A stretch of 64,000 nucleotides of DNA from Anaerosporomusa subterranea (lineage in GTDB: Bacteria > Bacillota > Negativicutes > Sporomusales > Acetonemataceae). Both the position numbers and the translations under genes were made by a program. Positions 54,864 through 63,363 of this stretch are shown in pieces. Within the stretch, counting starts at the first letter, position 1; every line of letters begins with the position of its first letter. The stretch lies in contig NZ_LSGP01000013.1 of the NCBI RefSeq assembly GCF_001611555.1, positions 496,001-560,000 on the forward strand, in the 5' to 3' direction. The notes under the pieces are model-generated. The model ran no database searches, was not told the origin of the DNA, and saw nothing but the letters and a program-made list of their open reading frames with translations.

Positions 54864-55250
54864 ATGTACAAATTGATTATCGGCAATGTTCGAATAGCTA
54901 TCCACGACGACGCTATACCGCGCGAAAAAGCAATCGCTGCGGCGCAAGAAGCGGTACAGAAAGCGGGGCGGGCCGGCAAGCATTTAAGCCAAATAGATAT
55001 TTTCCAATCCGACGAAGGGATCAGTGTCAAGACAATTGAGAAAGCAGGTGCTCGCGCTAGTCGCAAGACACTGAAACAAAGCATGTATGACAGTATCTTG
55101 GCTGCAGCTAAGGAAAATCTCGCCTCAAGCGCGGCCGGTCCAGACAGTTGGACAGATGACGACAGTGGCCAGCAATGGCACGGCTCAGAAGTAGAAGCCG
55201 CCCGCAGCCAAATACTCACTGAGCTTTCCGCCTGGCTCAAGCAGAGCTAG
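54864..55250 (+). CDS. Hypothetical protein
   Basis: 128 residues, soluble, helix-rich and alanine-rich (EKAIAAAQEAVQKAGRAG, SILAAAKENLASSAAG). GAGGAGG lies 7 nt before the ATG. The opening KLIIGNVRIAIHDD looks like a beta hairpin. No family recognised. The TAG stop overlaps the stop of the convergent OsmC gene in the shared bases CTAG. Confidence 0.6.
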   Translation: MYKLIIGNVRIAIHDDAIPREKAIAAAQEAVQKAGRAGKHLSQIDIFQSDEGISVKTIEKAGARASRKTLKQSMYDSILAAAKENLASSAAGPDSWTDDDSGQQWHGSEVEAARSQILTELSAWLKQS

Positions 55251-55681
55251 CTCATGTAGCCGGTTTTCGGATAGCGGACTCCATTTAACTCATAGGCAAA
55301 GGGTATAGTCGCTTTAAGTCCATCAGATACTGAGCAGTACTTTTCTTTACTCAACCGTATGGCTCGCTCCACGTTAGCTGGTCGGAGTTCACCCCGCAGA
55401 CGGTACAAAATGCGAATCTCGGTAAAGCTTTTCGGTTCTGTTTCGCGTCGATCACCTTCCACCTCCATGCTGAAGGATTCAAGTGGTTCACGCATCTTGC
55501 CTAGAATCATGGCAATATCAATACCGGTACAGCCAGCCAACCCTAGTAAGATCATCTCCATTGGCCGAATGCCTTCCCCTTCCCCGCCAGCGTCTCGGCC
55601 GGCGTCCATCAGGACGGTTTGACCGTTCTGTCCGACGCCGGTAAATTTCATTTTTCCGTTCCATTCTGCTTGAATCCGCAT
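55247..55681 (-). CDS. OsmC/Ohr-family protein
   Basis: 144 residues, OsmC/YhfA type. Two redox cysteines are at LAGCTGIDIA and KEKYCSVSDGL, as needed for thiol-dependent peroxide reduction. GIRPMEMILLGLAGC is a family signature. ATG at 55681 is taken at the conserved N-terminus (MRIQAEWNGKMKF) behind AAAGGA; spacing is a little long. Confidence 0.88.
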   Translation of the reverse strand: MRIQAEWNGKMKFTGVGQNGQTVLMDAGRDAGGEGEGIRPMEMILLGLAGCTGIDIAMILGKMREPLESFSMEVEGDRRETEPKSFTEIRILYRLRGELRPANVERAIRLSKEKYCSVSDGLKATIPFAYELNGVRYPKTGYMS

Positions 55682-55824
55682 ATTGATCCGTCCTTTCCCC
55701 CACTCTAATACTTTTCCTATTCGCCATGTTTCAAGATTATCCTGTGTAATTCCGTTGGACTTGCAGTAGATGGAAAAATTCTGTAGTATAGAAGCAGAAG
55801 ATTTGGCGAGAGGAATTTTTTCCA

Positions 55825-56553
55825 ATGAATATATATGCTATTGCTGACCTCCATCTTTCAGGCACTCCACCGACTAAGCCCATGAATATTTTCGGAAATC
55901 ATTGGCAAAATCACTGGGAAAAAATCAAAACAGACTGGCTGATAAAAGTTTCTGAAGATGATGTAGTCTTGTTGGCAGGCGACATTTCATGGGGCATGCG
56001 CTGGGAAGAGGCCTTTGTTGATTTGTCCGAAATCATGGCAATGCCCGGACGCAAAATACTAGTTCGAGGTAATCATGATTATTGGTGGCAAACGGTTAGT
56101 AAAATGTCTAAGGCAGTGGACGGCAAGCTAACCTTTTTGCAAAACAGCTTCGTTTCAGCCGGCGATTGGGCTATCTGTGGTTCGCGCGGTTGGTCATGTC
56201 CGGGAGATAAGGATTTTAGCGAAGAGGATCAACCCATTTATCAACGCGAGTTAAGTAGATTACGTCTATCGTTAGAGGCGGCGCGTCTGGCTGGTTTTTC
56301 AAAAATTATTGTCATGCTGCATTATCCTCCAACTGATGCAAAGCTCAGGCAAACTGGTTTTACCGAACTGCTTGATGAATTTTGCGTCCAGGTCTGTGTG
56401 TATGGACACTTGCATGGCGAAGCGGCAAAGTCCGGCCCTGCGGGCATGCGCAACAGTGCAGCCTTTCTATTAGTTGCCTGTGATGCAAGTAACTTTACTC
56501 TGCGACGAATCCTAACAGATACCGGCAGGATTTCTGCCCTGGACGGCGAATAG
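55825..56553 (+). CDS. Metallophosphoesterase
   Basis: 242 residues, calcineurin-like fold. Metal motifs in order: IADLHLS, LAGDISWGMRW, VRGNHDYWW, MLHYPP and YGHLHG. The GDISWGMRW form matches a distinct bacterial subgroup of unknown substrate. It is a plus-strand gene whose start shares sequence with the upstream end of the minus-strand OsmC region. The zinc-ribbon gene follows by 40 nt. Confidence 0.9.
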   Translation: MNIYAIADLHLSGTPPTKPMNIFGNHWQNHWEKIKTDWLIKVSEDDVVLLAGDISWGMRWEEAFVDLSEIMAMPGRKILVRGNHDYWWQTVSKMSKAVDGKLTFLQNSFVSAGDWAICGSRGWSCPGDKDFSEEDQPIYQRELSRLRLSLEAARLAGFSKIIVMLHYPPTDAKLRQTGFTELLDEFCVQVCVYGHLHGEAAKSGPAGMRNSAAFLLVACDASNFTLRRILTDTGRISALDGE

Positions 56554-56593
56554 TCTGTGAAAAAGAATGGCAATCTTTAGGGGGGCTAGTCAT

Positions 56594-57244
56594 ATGGTTG
56601 AAAAACTTGAATTTGTTCGCAACTATGATGACCTCAGCACTGAGCGCGGTTTTCAATTCGAATTCTATTGTGATCGCTGCGGTACAACCTTCCGCACAGA
56701 ATTCCAGGCTTCGATGACAGGTACAGTTTCTGATCTATTGGGCACGGCTAGCACGATCTTTGGTGGTATTTTTGGCACTGCGCGCGATGTGTCAGAACGA
56801 GTCCGCTCATCTTCTTGGCAGCAATCGCGTGATCAAGCCTTTCGCGCTGCTGTTACGGAAGTTAAACCTGAATTTATCCAATGCCCGCATTGTATCAGAT
56901 GGGTTTGCCGCAAAAATTGCTGGAACATGAAAAAGGGACTCTGTAAAGAATGTGCGCCTGATCTCGGTGTAGAGATGGCCGCAGCCCAAGCTAATCGTTC
57001 TGTTGAAGAAGTATGGGCTCACGCCGCGATGGCGGAGGAAGATAAAAAGCTCGATGTAAAAGAATGGCGCACGCCCATTCGCGCCACTTGCCCAAACTGT
57101 GAAGCCGCCCTGCCAGCCAACGTTAAATTCTGTCCAGAGTGTGGAACAAAAATTCAAACCGTTTTACATTGCTCTGAGTGTGGCACGAAAATGAACCCAG
57201 ACGCTAAATTCTGCCCGGATTGCGGGCACAAGGTTGCGAAATAA
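56594..57244 (+). CDS. Zinc-ribbon protein, function unknown
   Basis: 216 residues. N-terminal YCDRCGTTF, a Gly/Thr-rich hydrophobic stretch (about 40-62; LLGTASTIFGGIFGTA), middle CPHCIRWVCRKNCWNMKKGLC, then two C-terminal zinc ribbons (CPNC-CPEC and CSEC-CPDC, about 165-212). At least three metal sites are likely. ATG at 56594 has GGGGGG upstream. Confidence 0.75.
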   Translation: MVEKLEFVRNYDDLSTERGFQFEFYCDRCGTTFRTEFQASMTGTVSDLLGTASTIFGGIFGTARDVSERVRSSSWQQSRDQAFRAAVTEVKPEFIQCPHCIRWVCRKNCWNMKKGLCKECAPDLGVEMAAAQANRSVEEVWAHAAMAEEDKKLDVKEWRTPIRATCPNCEAALPANVKFCPECGTKIQTVLHCSECGTKMNPDAKFCPDCGHKVAK

Positions 57245-57323
57245 CTTAAAACCCAACCTCTGTTTCCTCTGTGAAGACGTAACCTCGTCTGCTTCACGAA
57301 CTTATATATTCTCTACTATTGCG

Positions 57324-57357
57324 AAAAAGGACTCCCACTTACATGGAAGTCCTTTTT
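57324..57357. terminator. Bidirectional terminator
   Basis: AAAAAGGACT and AGTCCTTTTT arms between convergent genes; T-runs on both strands. Confidence 0.8.
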
Positions 57358-57361
57358 GTGT

Positions 57362-58099
57362 TTACTTGCTGCTTATGACTGGCGGCAGCGGTCGTAAAGT
57401 CGACATCATAGAATTCAATACCGGCGTCCAAAAAGCCCGTTCACTGTCGGTTGTCACTAACAGGACTGCCGTCCCATAGCCGCCGGCATTAAATATCCAA
57501 CACCGCGCGTAAAGGGGAAACAAGAAGTCCTGATAGTTGATTAGGAAGCGGACCCCACCTGCATAGGCTTGTTTGCCGCTGATGTTACCTAAGTCAAACT
57601 GATCAAAATCCAGCACCTTCAATCCCATGCCTGTCGTAGGGTCTGTGTATTGCATGGTATCTAGATTCTGGTGTAGTTTGTCTTGCATCATCACTGCCGC
57701 AACTCGTTGTTCAATATTCAGTGGGTTGTCAAAATAGGCCAACGTTTGCGGGTCTAAGGCCACTCGATCACGAACAGCAACAAGCCAAGCCAAATGATAC
57801 GCCTGACCGTCATTCATGGTCAACTGGTAGGCGGCAAAATCCACCCGATCAGGTTTTAATTTATCTTCCGCATTAGCCATTGGCAGTTCTAATTTTGAAT
57901 CCAATTTGACTTTTTGCGAATCGATGATTTTTTTTACATCAGGGAATTCGGCTGCCATAAATTCTTGTGGCGCACGAAATATACCCAGTATAGGGACCTG
58001 CCAGTTTTTTTCACCGCTGAGACTGGCTGCAAAGCAGATATTCGTCAGCAGAGAAAGCACTACGGTGAGCAGAATCAACTTAGCCCATATACGGGTCAT
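57362..58099 (-). CDS. Secreted protein of unknown function
   Basis: 245 residues with a clear signal peptide (1-24, ending CFA-A). The mature part is soluble and mixed alpha/beta, with YQLTMNDGQAYHLAWLVAVRDRVAL and GGVRFLINYQDFLFPLYARCW. No known domain recognised. It follows the EF-G-like gene by 27 nt on the same strand and may be cotranscribed. ATG at 58099 has GGAGG. Confidence 0.65.
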   Translation of the reverse strand: MTRIWAKLILLTVVLSLLTNICFAASLSGEKNWQVPILGIFRAPQEFMAAEFPDVKKIIDSQKVKLDSKLELPMANAEDKLKPDRVDFAAYQLTMNDGQAYHLAWLVAVRDRVALDPQTLAYFDNPLNIEQRVAAVMMQDKLHQNLDTMQYTDPTTGMGLKVLDFDQFDLGNISGKQAYAGGVRFLINYQDFLFPLYARCWIFNAGGYGTAVLLVTTDSERAFWTPVLNSMMSTLRPLPPVISSK

Positions 58100-58126
58100 C
58101 ACCCAACCTCCAATTCGAAGTCTTCT

Positions 58127-60220
58127 CTATTCCTCGTCTTCTTTCTCTTTCTTATGAGCTGCAATGATCGTATCAGCGATGCGTTGCGGCACATCTTCAT
58201 AATGATCAAAGCCCATATCAAAACTGCCTCTCCCCTGGGTTAGCGAGCGCAGGTCGATCGAATACCGGAAGACTTCCGCCAACGGAGCATGTGCCCGAAC
58301 TACACCAAGACCATTACCAATGGGTTCCATGCCGAGAATGCGGCCACGACGACTGTTGAAGTCACCGATAATATCACCCATACTGCCTTCAGGCACAGTC
58401 ACTTCCAAGCTATAAATCGGCTCCAGGAGAACCGGCTTTGCTTGAAGAACACCTTTCTTCAGCGCGCTAGAAGCGGCAATTTTGAATGCCATTTCGGATG
58501 AATCGACATCATGATAGGAACCGTCAACTAGTGTAACTTTGAAGTCAGTCAGCGGGTACCCGGCTAATACACCGTTAACCATGGCGTCACGAACGCCTTT
58601 TTCGACAGCTGGGAAGTATTGCCGTGGAACAGCGCCGCCGAAGATATTTTCGGTAAATTCAAAACCACTACCTGCCGGAAGCGGGTCAATTTGCAGCCAA
58701 ACATGGCCGTATTGACCGTGACCGCCGCTTTGCTTTTTATGTTTGTATTCAACTTTTACACTAGTGCGAGCAGTCTCGCGGAAAGGAATCTTCGGATCGC
58801 TCAGTTTAACGTCAACGCCGAATTTCCGCTTCATCCGTTCGGTAATAACATCAAGATGCATATCGCTAAGACCACTCACCAGTAGTTGAAAGGTCTCAGT
58901 ATTCTTTTCTACTCGGAAGGTAGCGTCTTCATCTTGCATCCGGAACAGTGCATTACCCAGTTTATCCTCGTCACCTTTATTTTTAGCTTCGATACTCATT
59001 GTAAACATGGGCTTAGGATAGGCAATGGGATCGAACAAAATCGGCTTATCTTTGTCACAGAGGGTATCACCGGTCACTGTGTCCTGCAGTTTAGCTACTA
59101 CAACGATATCACCTGCATTGGCAACTGTTAGCGAGTCTTGGGTTTTGCCTCTGAGTGTAAAGATGCTGCCAATCCGTTCCGATTTATCGCGTGAGGCATT
59201 ATACAAGCTTCCATCCGGCTTGAGTGATCCTGAGAATACACGGATAAAGCTTAATCGACCAACAAATGGGTCGGCATTAGTCTTAAAGACCAATGCTGAG
59301 AAAGGATCCGTATTTCCCCGTTCCAACACCGCTTTGGTACTGGGATGCACACCCGCTACACTCCTGCTTTCCGGTGAAGGAATGTATTTGACAACCGCAT
59401 CCAAAAGCAGACTGACACCAATATTTTTTATCGCTGAGCCACAAAGAACTGGACAAACTTTGCCTTGGGAGATGCCCTGAATCAGTCCGTTTCTAATTTC
59501 TTCGTCAGACAGTTCTTCACCCTCAAGATATTTGGTTAGCAGATCGTCATCCGTTTCGGCAGCCGCTTCAATGAGCGCCTGGCGGGCTTCTTGGGCCTTA
59601 TCTTCCAAATCAGCTGGGATATCGCTTTCTTTGTATTGTGTGCCTTGTGGATTGGCTGGAGTATACGCTTTCATTGTCACCAAATCAACAATGCCTTTAA
59701 ACGTATCGACTGCGCCGATCGGCAGCGTCAGCGGTACAATATTGGCGCCGCTTAGGTTTTGCTTCATCTCGCTGATGACGGTATCAAAATCTGCATTTTC
59801 CCGATCCATTTTATTAACAAAGGCAATACGCGGCAGAGCAGATTCATTTGCGTAACGCCATACTTTCTCAGTTTCCACTTCCACGCCGGAAGCGGCGCAC
59901 AAAACAACAACAAGTCCGTCAACTGCCCGGAGGACTCCCTTTACTTCGGCGACAAAGTCGGCATAGCCCGGAGTATCGAGACAGTTGATTTTATGGTCGC
60001 GCCACTCACAAGGCGCTAAAGCTGCGCTAATGGTTACCTTGCGTTTAATTTCTTCCGGCTCAAAGTCGGTCGTGGCTGTGCCGTCATCAACACGTCCCAA
60101 TCGGTTAACTGCGCCCGCATTGTACAGGAATGCTTCTGCCAAAGAGGATTTTCCAGCTCCACCGTGTGAAACAATACCAATGTTTCGGATGCTGCAACTT
60201 TTGTACTCCTTCAAGGTCAT
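58127..60220 (-). CDS. Elongation factor G-like protein
   Basis: 697 residues, five-domain EF-G layout. G1 is VSHGGAGKSSLAEAF (canonical EF-G: AHIDAGKTT), G3 LDTPGYADF, G4 NKMDREN. Domain IV has GGHGQYGHVWLQIDPLP, domain V PEGSMGDIIGDFNSRRGRI. The changed G1 and missing Thr-Thr mark it as the EF-G-like (EF-G2) paralogue, not the canonical fusA of the str operon. Roles in recycling, or none, are reported for such paralogues. ATG at 60220 is only 3 nt from GGAGG; a TTG at 60214 is better spaced. Confidence 0.88.
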   Translation of the reverse strand: MTLKEYKSCSIRNIGIVSHGGAGKSSLAEAFLYNAGAVNRLGRVDDGTATTDFEPEEIKRKVTISAALAPCEWRDHKINCLDTPGYADFVAEVKGVLRAVDGLVVVLCAASGVEVETEKVWRYANESALPRIAFVNKMDRENADFDTVISEMKQNLSGANIVPLTLPIGAVDTFKGIVDLVTMKAYTPANPQGTQYKESDIPADLEDKAQEARQALIEAAAETDDDLLTKYLEGEELSDEEIRNGLIQGISQGKVCPVLCGSAIKNIGVSLLLDAVVKYIPSPESRSVAGVHPSTKAVLERGNTDPFSALVFKTNADPFVGRLSFIRVFSGSLKPDGSLYNASRDKSERIGSIFTLRGKTQDSLTVANAGDIVVVAKLQDTVTGDTLCDKDKPILFDPIAYPKPMFTMSIEAKNKGDEDKLGNALFRMQDEDATFRVEKNTETFQLLVSGLSDMHLDVITERMKRKFGVDVKLSDPKIPFRETARTSVKVEYKHKKQSGGHGQYGHVWLQIDPLPAGSGFEFTENIFGGAVPRQYFPAVEKGVRDAMVNGVLAGYPLTDFKVTLVDGSYHDVDSSEMAFKIAASSALKKGVLQAKPVLLEPIYSLEVTVPEGSMGDIIGDFNSRRGRILGMEPIGNGLGVVRAHAPLAEVFRYSIDLRSLTQGRGSFDMGFDHYEDVPQRIADTIIAAHKKEKEDEE

Positions 60221-60357
60221 ATCCCTCCTACATAGTATTGGGCTAGTGTAACAGAACACTGCTGTATGTATTGCATTTTTTTAATTCTCTGTCAACTTCA
60301 AATATTCCTGCTTCTTTCTTGAGAGCTTTTCCTGGAAACTGTATAGTTTTGGCAAAA

Positions 60358-60387
60358 ATAATGACCGCCAATTTTGGCGGTCATTAT
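60358..60387 (-). terminator. Terminator after the SpoVM-like gene
   Basis: ATAATGACCGCCA, loop of 4, TGGCGGTCATTAT: perfect 13-bp arms, followed on the minus strand by TTTTTGCC, 17 nt after the small ORF. Confidence 0.85.
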
Positions 60388-60403
60388 CGGCCTATTGAGT
60401 TGC

Positions 60404-60478
60404 CTATTGCTTGTGAAAAAACCGAAGCAACTTGCGCAACGGCAGTGGCAACGACATGACAAACACCTTCAGACTCAT
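60404..60478 (-). CDS. spoVM: SpoVM-like spore coat/cortex assembly peptide (candidate)
   Basis: 24 residues: MSLKVFVM followed by SLPLPLRKLLRFFHKQ. It has a strong ribosome site (AAGGGGGG, 8 nt before the ATG) and a perfect terminator 17 nt after the stop, so it looks like a complete single gene. Bacillus SpoVM (26 residues) is an amphipathic helix with LP at 8-9 and the pattern LP-x-x-L-x-x-I-V-R. Here LP-x-x-L-x-x-L-L-R fits the same pattern, with a basic face and aromatic residues behind. SpoVM marks the convex outer forespore membrane for SpoIVA. The match is a pattern over a very short peptide, so it is a candidate only. Too short for usual gene finding. Confidence 0.5.
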   Translation of the reverse strand: MSLKVFVMSLPLPLRKLLRFFHKQ

Positions 60479-60596
60479 CGTATCCGCCCCCCTTGCAGCT
60501 CACATATGTATAGTTCAGTATATGTACATCAGCAGGCGGCGTGACAAATCTTCTACAATATTTTATTGTCAAATTCCTTCAGGCCATGCGTCGGGA

Positions 60597-61103
60597 TTAC
60601 TTAGTCCGTTCGCTTTCTGCCCGCGCCAGAATAAAACAGAGGTCAGACAGACGGTTTAATGTAACAAGTACCATTTCAGCAACTGATTCCTGACGTGAAA
60701 GCGCAATGGTCAGGCGTTCGGCCCTCCGGACGACCGCCCTCGCCAAATTCAGTGCAGCAGAGCCGCGGTTGTCGCCAGAGACAATGAAACGGTCAAGCGG
60801 TTTCAGTTGAGCATCATAGTGGTCAATCATATGTTCTAGGAATGTGACCTGTTCTTGAGTAATTCGCCCAGCCTTTTCGGGTGAGCTTGCCAAATCTGCC
60901 ATCAGTAACCATAATAGCTTTTGCACATCATAAATACTTTTCTTCACATCTTCCCATTCACAGAGAGAGCGCGCCAAGCCCAAAGCTGAATCGGTTTCGT
61001 CAACCGTACCATACGCTTCAACACGCAAACTGTCTTTTGGCACTCGTTCCCCGGTAAATAATCCGGTCACACCTTTGTCGCCGGCCTTTGTATAGATTTT
61101 CAT
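60597..61103 (-). CDS. PduO-type corrinoid adenosyltransferase
   Basis: 168 residues. Adenosylates cob(I)alamin to make coenzyme B12. N-terminal ATP-binding KIYTKAGDKGVTGLF, VEAYGTVDETDSALGLAR, then FIVSGDNRGSAALNLARAVVRRAER and C-terminal LNRLSDLCFILAR. It stands 37 nt behind ndk, on the same strand. Confidence 0.95.
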   Translation of the reverse strand: MKIYTKAGDKGVTGLFTGERVPKDSLRVEAYGTVDETDSALGLARSLCEWEDVKKSIYDVQKLLWLLMADLASSPEKAGRITQEQVTFLEHMIDHYDAQLKPLDRFIVSGDNRGSAALNLARAVVRRAERLTIALSRQESVAEMVLVTLNRLSDLCFILARAESERTK

Positions 61104-61140
61104 GTAATCCTCCTCGCTTGATGCCTTACACCCTCAAACG

Positions 61141-61557
61141 CTATCCCTGGATTTCATCGTCTTGAAAGTATATTTTGGTTTCTCGAATGGCGCTCAACTC
61201 ACTATCTGATCCATGAATAATATTCTGGGCCATGGATAAGGCGAAGTCGCCGCGAATTGTGCCTGGCGCAGCCTCAACCGGATTGGTAGTCCCCATCATT
61301 GTGCGAACAACTTTGATTGCTTTTTCGCCTCGCACAACCATCGCGACGATAGGGCCGGAAGTAATAAAGTCTACTAGCTCGCCAAAGAACGGTTTTTCTT
61401 TGTGCTCTTCATAATGAATCTTTGCCTTCTCTTCGGAAAGCCGCAGCATTTTCAAGGCAACAATCTGCAGACCGCGTTGTTCGAAACGGCGTATAATCTC
61501 ACCGGTTAGACCTTTTTTGACTCCGTCAGGTTTTACCAATACTAGTGTGTTTTCCAT
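61141..61557 (-). CDS. ndk: Nucleoside diphosphate kinase
   Basis: 138 residues. Phosphohistidine is in NIIHGSDS; other marks are [25 protein letters not shown] and GTIRGDFA. Balances NTP pools. ATG at 61557 follows AGGAG. It lies in a minus-strand run from M42 peptidase to pduO. Confidence 0.97.
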   Translation of the reverse strand: MENTLVLVKPDGVKKGLTGEIIRRFEQRGLQIVALKMLRLSEEKAKIHYEEHKEKPFFGELVDFITSGPIVAMVVRGEKAIKVVRTMMGTTNPVEAAPGTIRGDFALSMAQNIIHGSDSELSAIRETKIYFQDDEIQG

Positions 61558-61578
61558 AATGCCACTCCTCATCGTGCT

Positions 61579-62106
61579 TCAAACGTTTTTTCGATAATTG
61601 ATGTATTCAATTGCAAGTTTGTTATAGTGTAGCGCGGACTCACGGATTTCTTCAATCTGTTCAGGTTCGAGCTTGCGGATGACACGAGCTGGCGAACCAA
61701 CAACAAGCGAATTTGGTGGAATTACCTTATTCTCAGTGATTAGCGATCTGGCGCCAACAATACAGTTTTCACCAATTTCCACGCCGTTCATGATCACAGA
61801 ACCCATGCCGATGATACAGTTGTTGGCGATGCGGCAGCCATGCAGTAAAGCATTGTGGCCAACTGTTACATAGTCACCGACTGTGCAACTGTGCGTGTCC
61901 TGAACATGGATTGTCGTATTGTCCTGAATGTTGGTGAATCGCCCGATCCGAATCGCGTTTTCGTCACCGCGCACCACTGAGTTAAACCAGATGTTGGCAG
62001 ATTGGGCGATAATTACGTCTCCCAAAATTCTGACCCCGTCAGCCAGAAAAACACTCTCCTCCACCTGGGGCCAGACTCCTTTAAACGGGGCAACGCTATA
62101 CTGCAT
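61579..62106 (-). CDS. Gamma-carbonic-anhydrase-like hexapeptide protein
   Basis: 175 residues, left-handed beta helix of hexapeptide repeats (VRGDENAIRIGRFTNIQDNTTIHVQDTHSCTVGDYV in segments). Three metal histidines lie in TTIHVQDTHSC and TVGHNALLHGC, as in YrdA/CamH proteins. Some have carbonic anhydrase activity, many do not. The ATG follows the M42 stop without a gap. Confidence 0.88.
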   Translation of the reverse strand: MQYSVAPFKGVWPQVEESVFLADGVRILGDVIIAQSANIWFNSVVRGDENAIRIGRFTNIQDNTTIHVQDTHSCTVGDYVTVGHNALLHGCRIANNCIIGMGSVIMNGVEIGENCIVGARSLITENKVIPPNSLVVGSPARVIRKLEPEQIEEIRESALHYNKLAIEYINYRKNV

Positions 62107-63180
62107 CTATTCAATCAACTCCCTGTATCTTGCATAATCTAAGGTCTCCGCAACGCCAACCAAAAGATCAGCCGCCGCCTGGCAATCATCCCAATGAATG
62201 ATGCTGTTGTGGCTGTGAATATAGCGAGTAGGAATGCTCAGCACTAAGCTTGGTACGCCGGCATCGTGCAGGTGAATTTTACCAGCGTCCGTGCCACCGC
62301 CTTCTGTAAACTCCAATTGATACGGGATTTTGCGTTCTTCGGCTATTGCGGTTACAAACCGACGCAACTTGGCGTGAGGGATCAGGCTGGAGTCAAAGAT
62401 AGAGATCGCGACTCCTTTGCCTAGTTTGCTTGATGCCTGGTCACTGGTGACGCCCGGCGTATCACCTGCCACACAGGTGTCAATAGCAAAGCCGATATCC
62501 GGCTTAATGGCATTCGAACTGGTAGTTGCGCCCCGCAGACCGACTTCTTCCTGCACTGTACCCACACCGAAAAAAGTGTTAGGATGATTAATCTGATTAA
62601 GTTTTTCCATCACTTCAACCATGATTGCACAGCCGACTCGGTTATCCCAGGCCTTAGCCATCAACAGTTTTTCATTGCCAAGGATAGTGAACTCGCTAAA
62701 GGGTACGACCGGATCACCTGGGCGAACACCAAACAATTCTTTGGCTTCCTGTTCGTCCTGGGCACCAATATCGATGTACATATCCTTCTTTTCAACCATC
62801 TTTTTGCGTTCTTCAGCGCTGAGAATATGCGGTGGTTTGCTGCCAATCACGCCGGGAAACTCACCTTTGCTGGTGAAGATGGTTACTCGCTGTCCTAACA
62901 TAACCTGTTCCCACCAGCCACCAAGAGTCGCGAATTTTAAAAAGCCTTCTTTAGTTATGTACTTAACCATAAAACCGATCTCATCCATATGACTAGCCAG
63001 CATGATTTTAGGTTCACTGCCTGATCCGGTTTTCTTGAAGATAATGCTACCAATTTTATCATACGATACCTCAGCTTTATCAGAAAGACGGATTTTTAGC
63101 AAATCTTTAACCTTTTGCTCATAGCCAGATACTCCAGGAGCCTCTGTCAGTTGCTTCAGCCACGCGTTCATTCTTCTCAT
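62107..63180 (-). CDS. M42-family aminopeptidase
   Basis: 357 residues, cobalt/zinc aminopeptidase of the FrvX/YsdC (TET) group. Ligands in order: LASHMDEIGF (His), AWDNRVGCAIMV (bridging Asp), TVQEEVGLRGA (catalytic Glu and ligand), AIDTCVAGD (Asp), YIHSHNSIIH (His). Usually a large tetrahedral cytoplasmic peptidase. ATG at 63180 has GGGAGGG; another in-frame ATG follows 9 nt later. Confidence 0.93.
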   Translation of the reverse strand: MRRMNAWLKQLTEAPGVSGYEQKVKDLLKIRLSDKAEVSYDKIGSIIFKKTGSGSEPKIMLASHMDEIGFMVKYITKEGFLKFATLGGWWEQVMLGQRVTIFTSKGEFPGVIGSKPPHILSAEERKKMVEKKDMYIDIGAQDEQEAKELFGVRPGDPVVPFSEFTILGNEKLLMAKAWDNRVGCAIMVEVMEKLNQINHPNTFFGVGTVQEEVGLRGATTSSNAIKPDIGFAIDTCVAGDTPGVTSDQASSKLGKGVAISIFDSSLIPHAKLRRFVTAIAEERKIPYQLEFTEGGGTDAGKIHLHDAGVPSLVLSIPTRYIHSHNSIIHWDDCQAAADLLVGVAETLDYARYRELIE

Positions 63181-63324
63181 ACCAAACCCTCCCAATTACT
63201 CTAATCCTATATAGTATGAATCAAAATGGGGTTTATTAGCCGCATTGGCGAAAAAAACCAACCGTCCGCTATAGATAAATATTCCATAACAGGCCGTGGT
63301 TTCCTGCTTGGCATGGCGAAAAAA

Positions 63325-63350
63325 GGGCCTCCTAAATTTTTAGGAGGTCC
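63325..63350 (-). terminator. Terminator of htpX
   Basis: Minus-strand GGACCTCCTAAA / TTTAGGAGGCCC stem followed by TTTTTTCG, 13 nt after the htpX stop. Confidence 0.9.
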
Positions 63351-63363
63351 TTGCACCGGCAAA

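Noticed and set aside
60384-60572. 62-codon minus-strand frame overlapping the SpoVM candidate in another frame
   Set aside because: It would need a TTG start with a poorly spaced ribosome site, and the stop lies inside the terminator stem. The 24-codon frame has the strong ribosome site.
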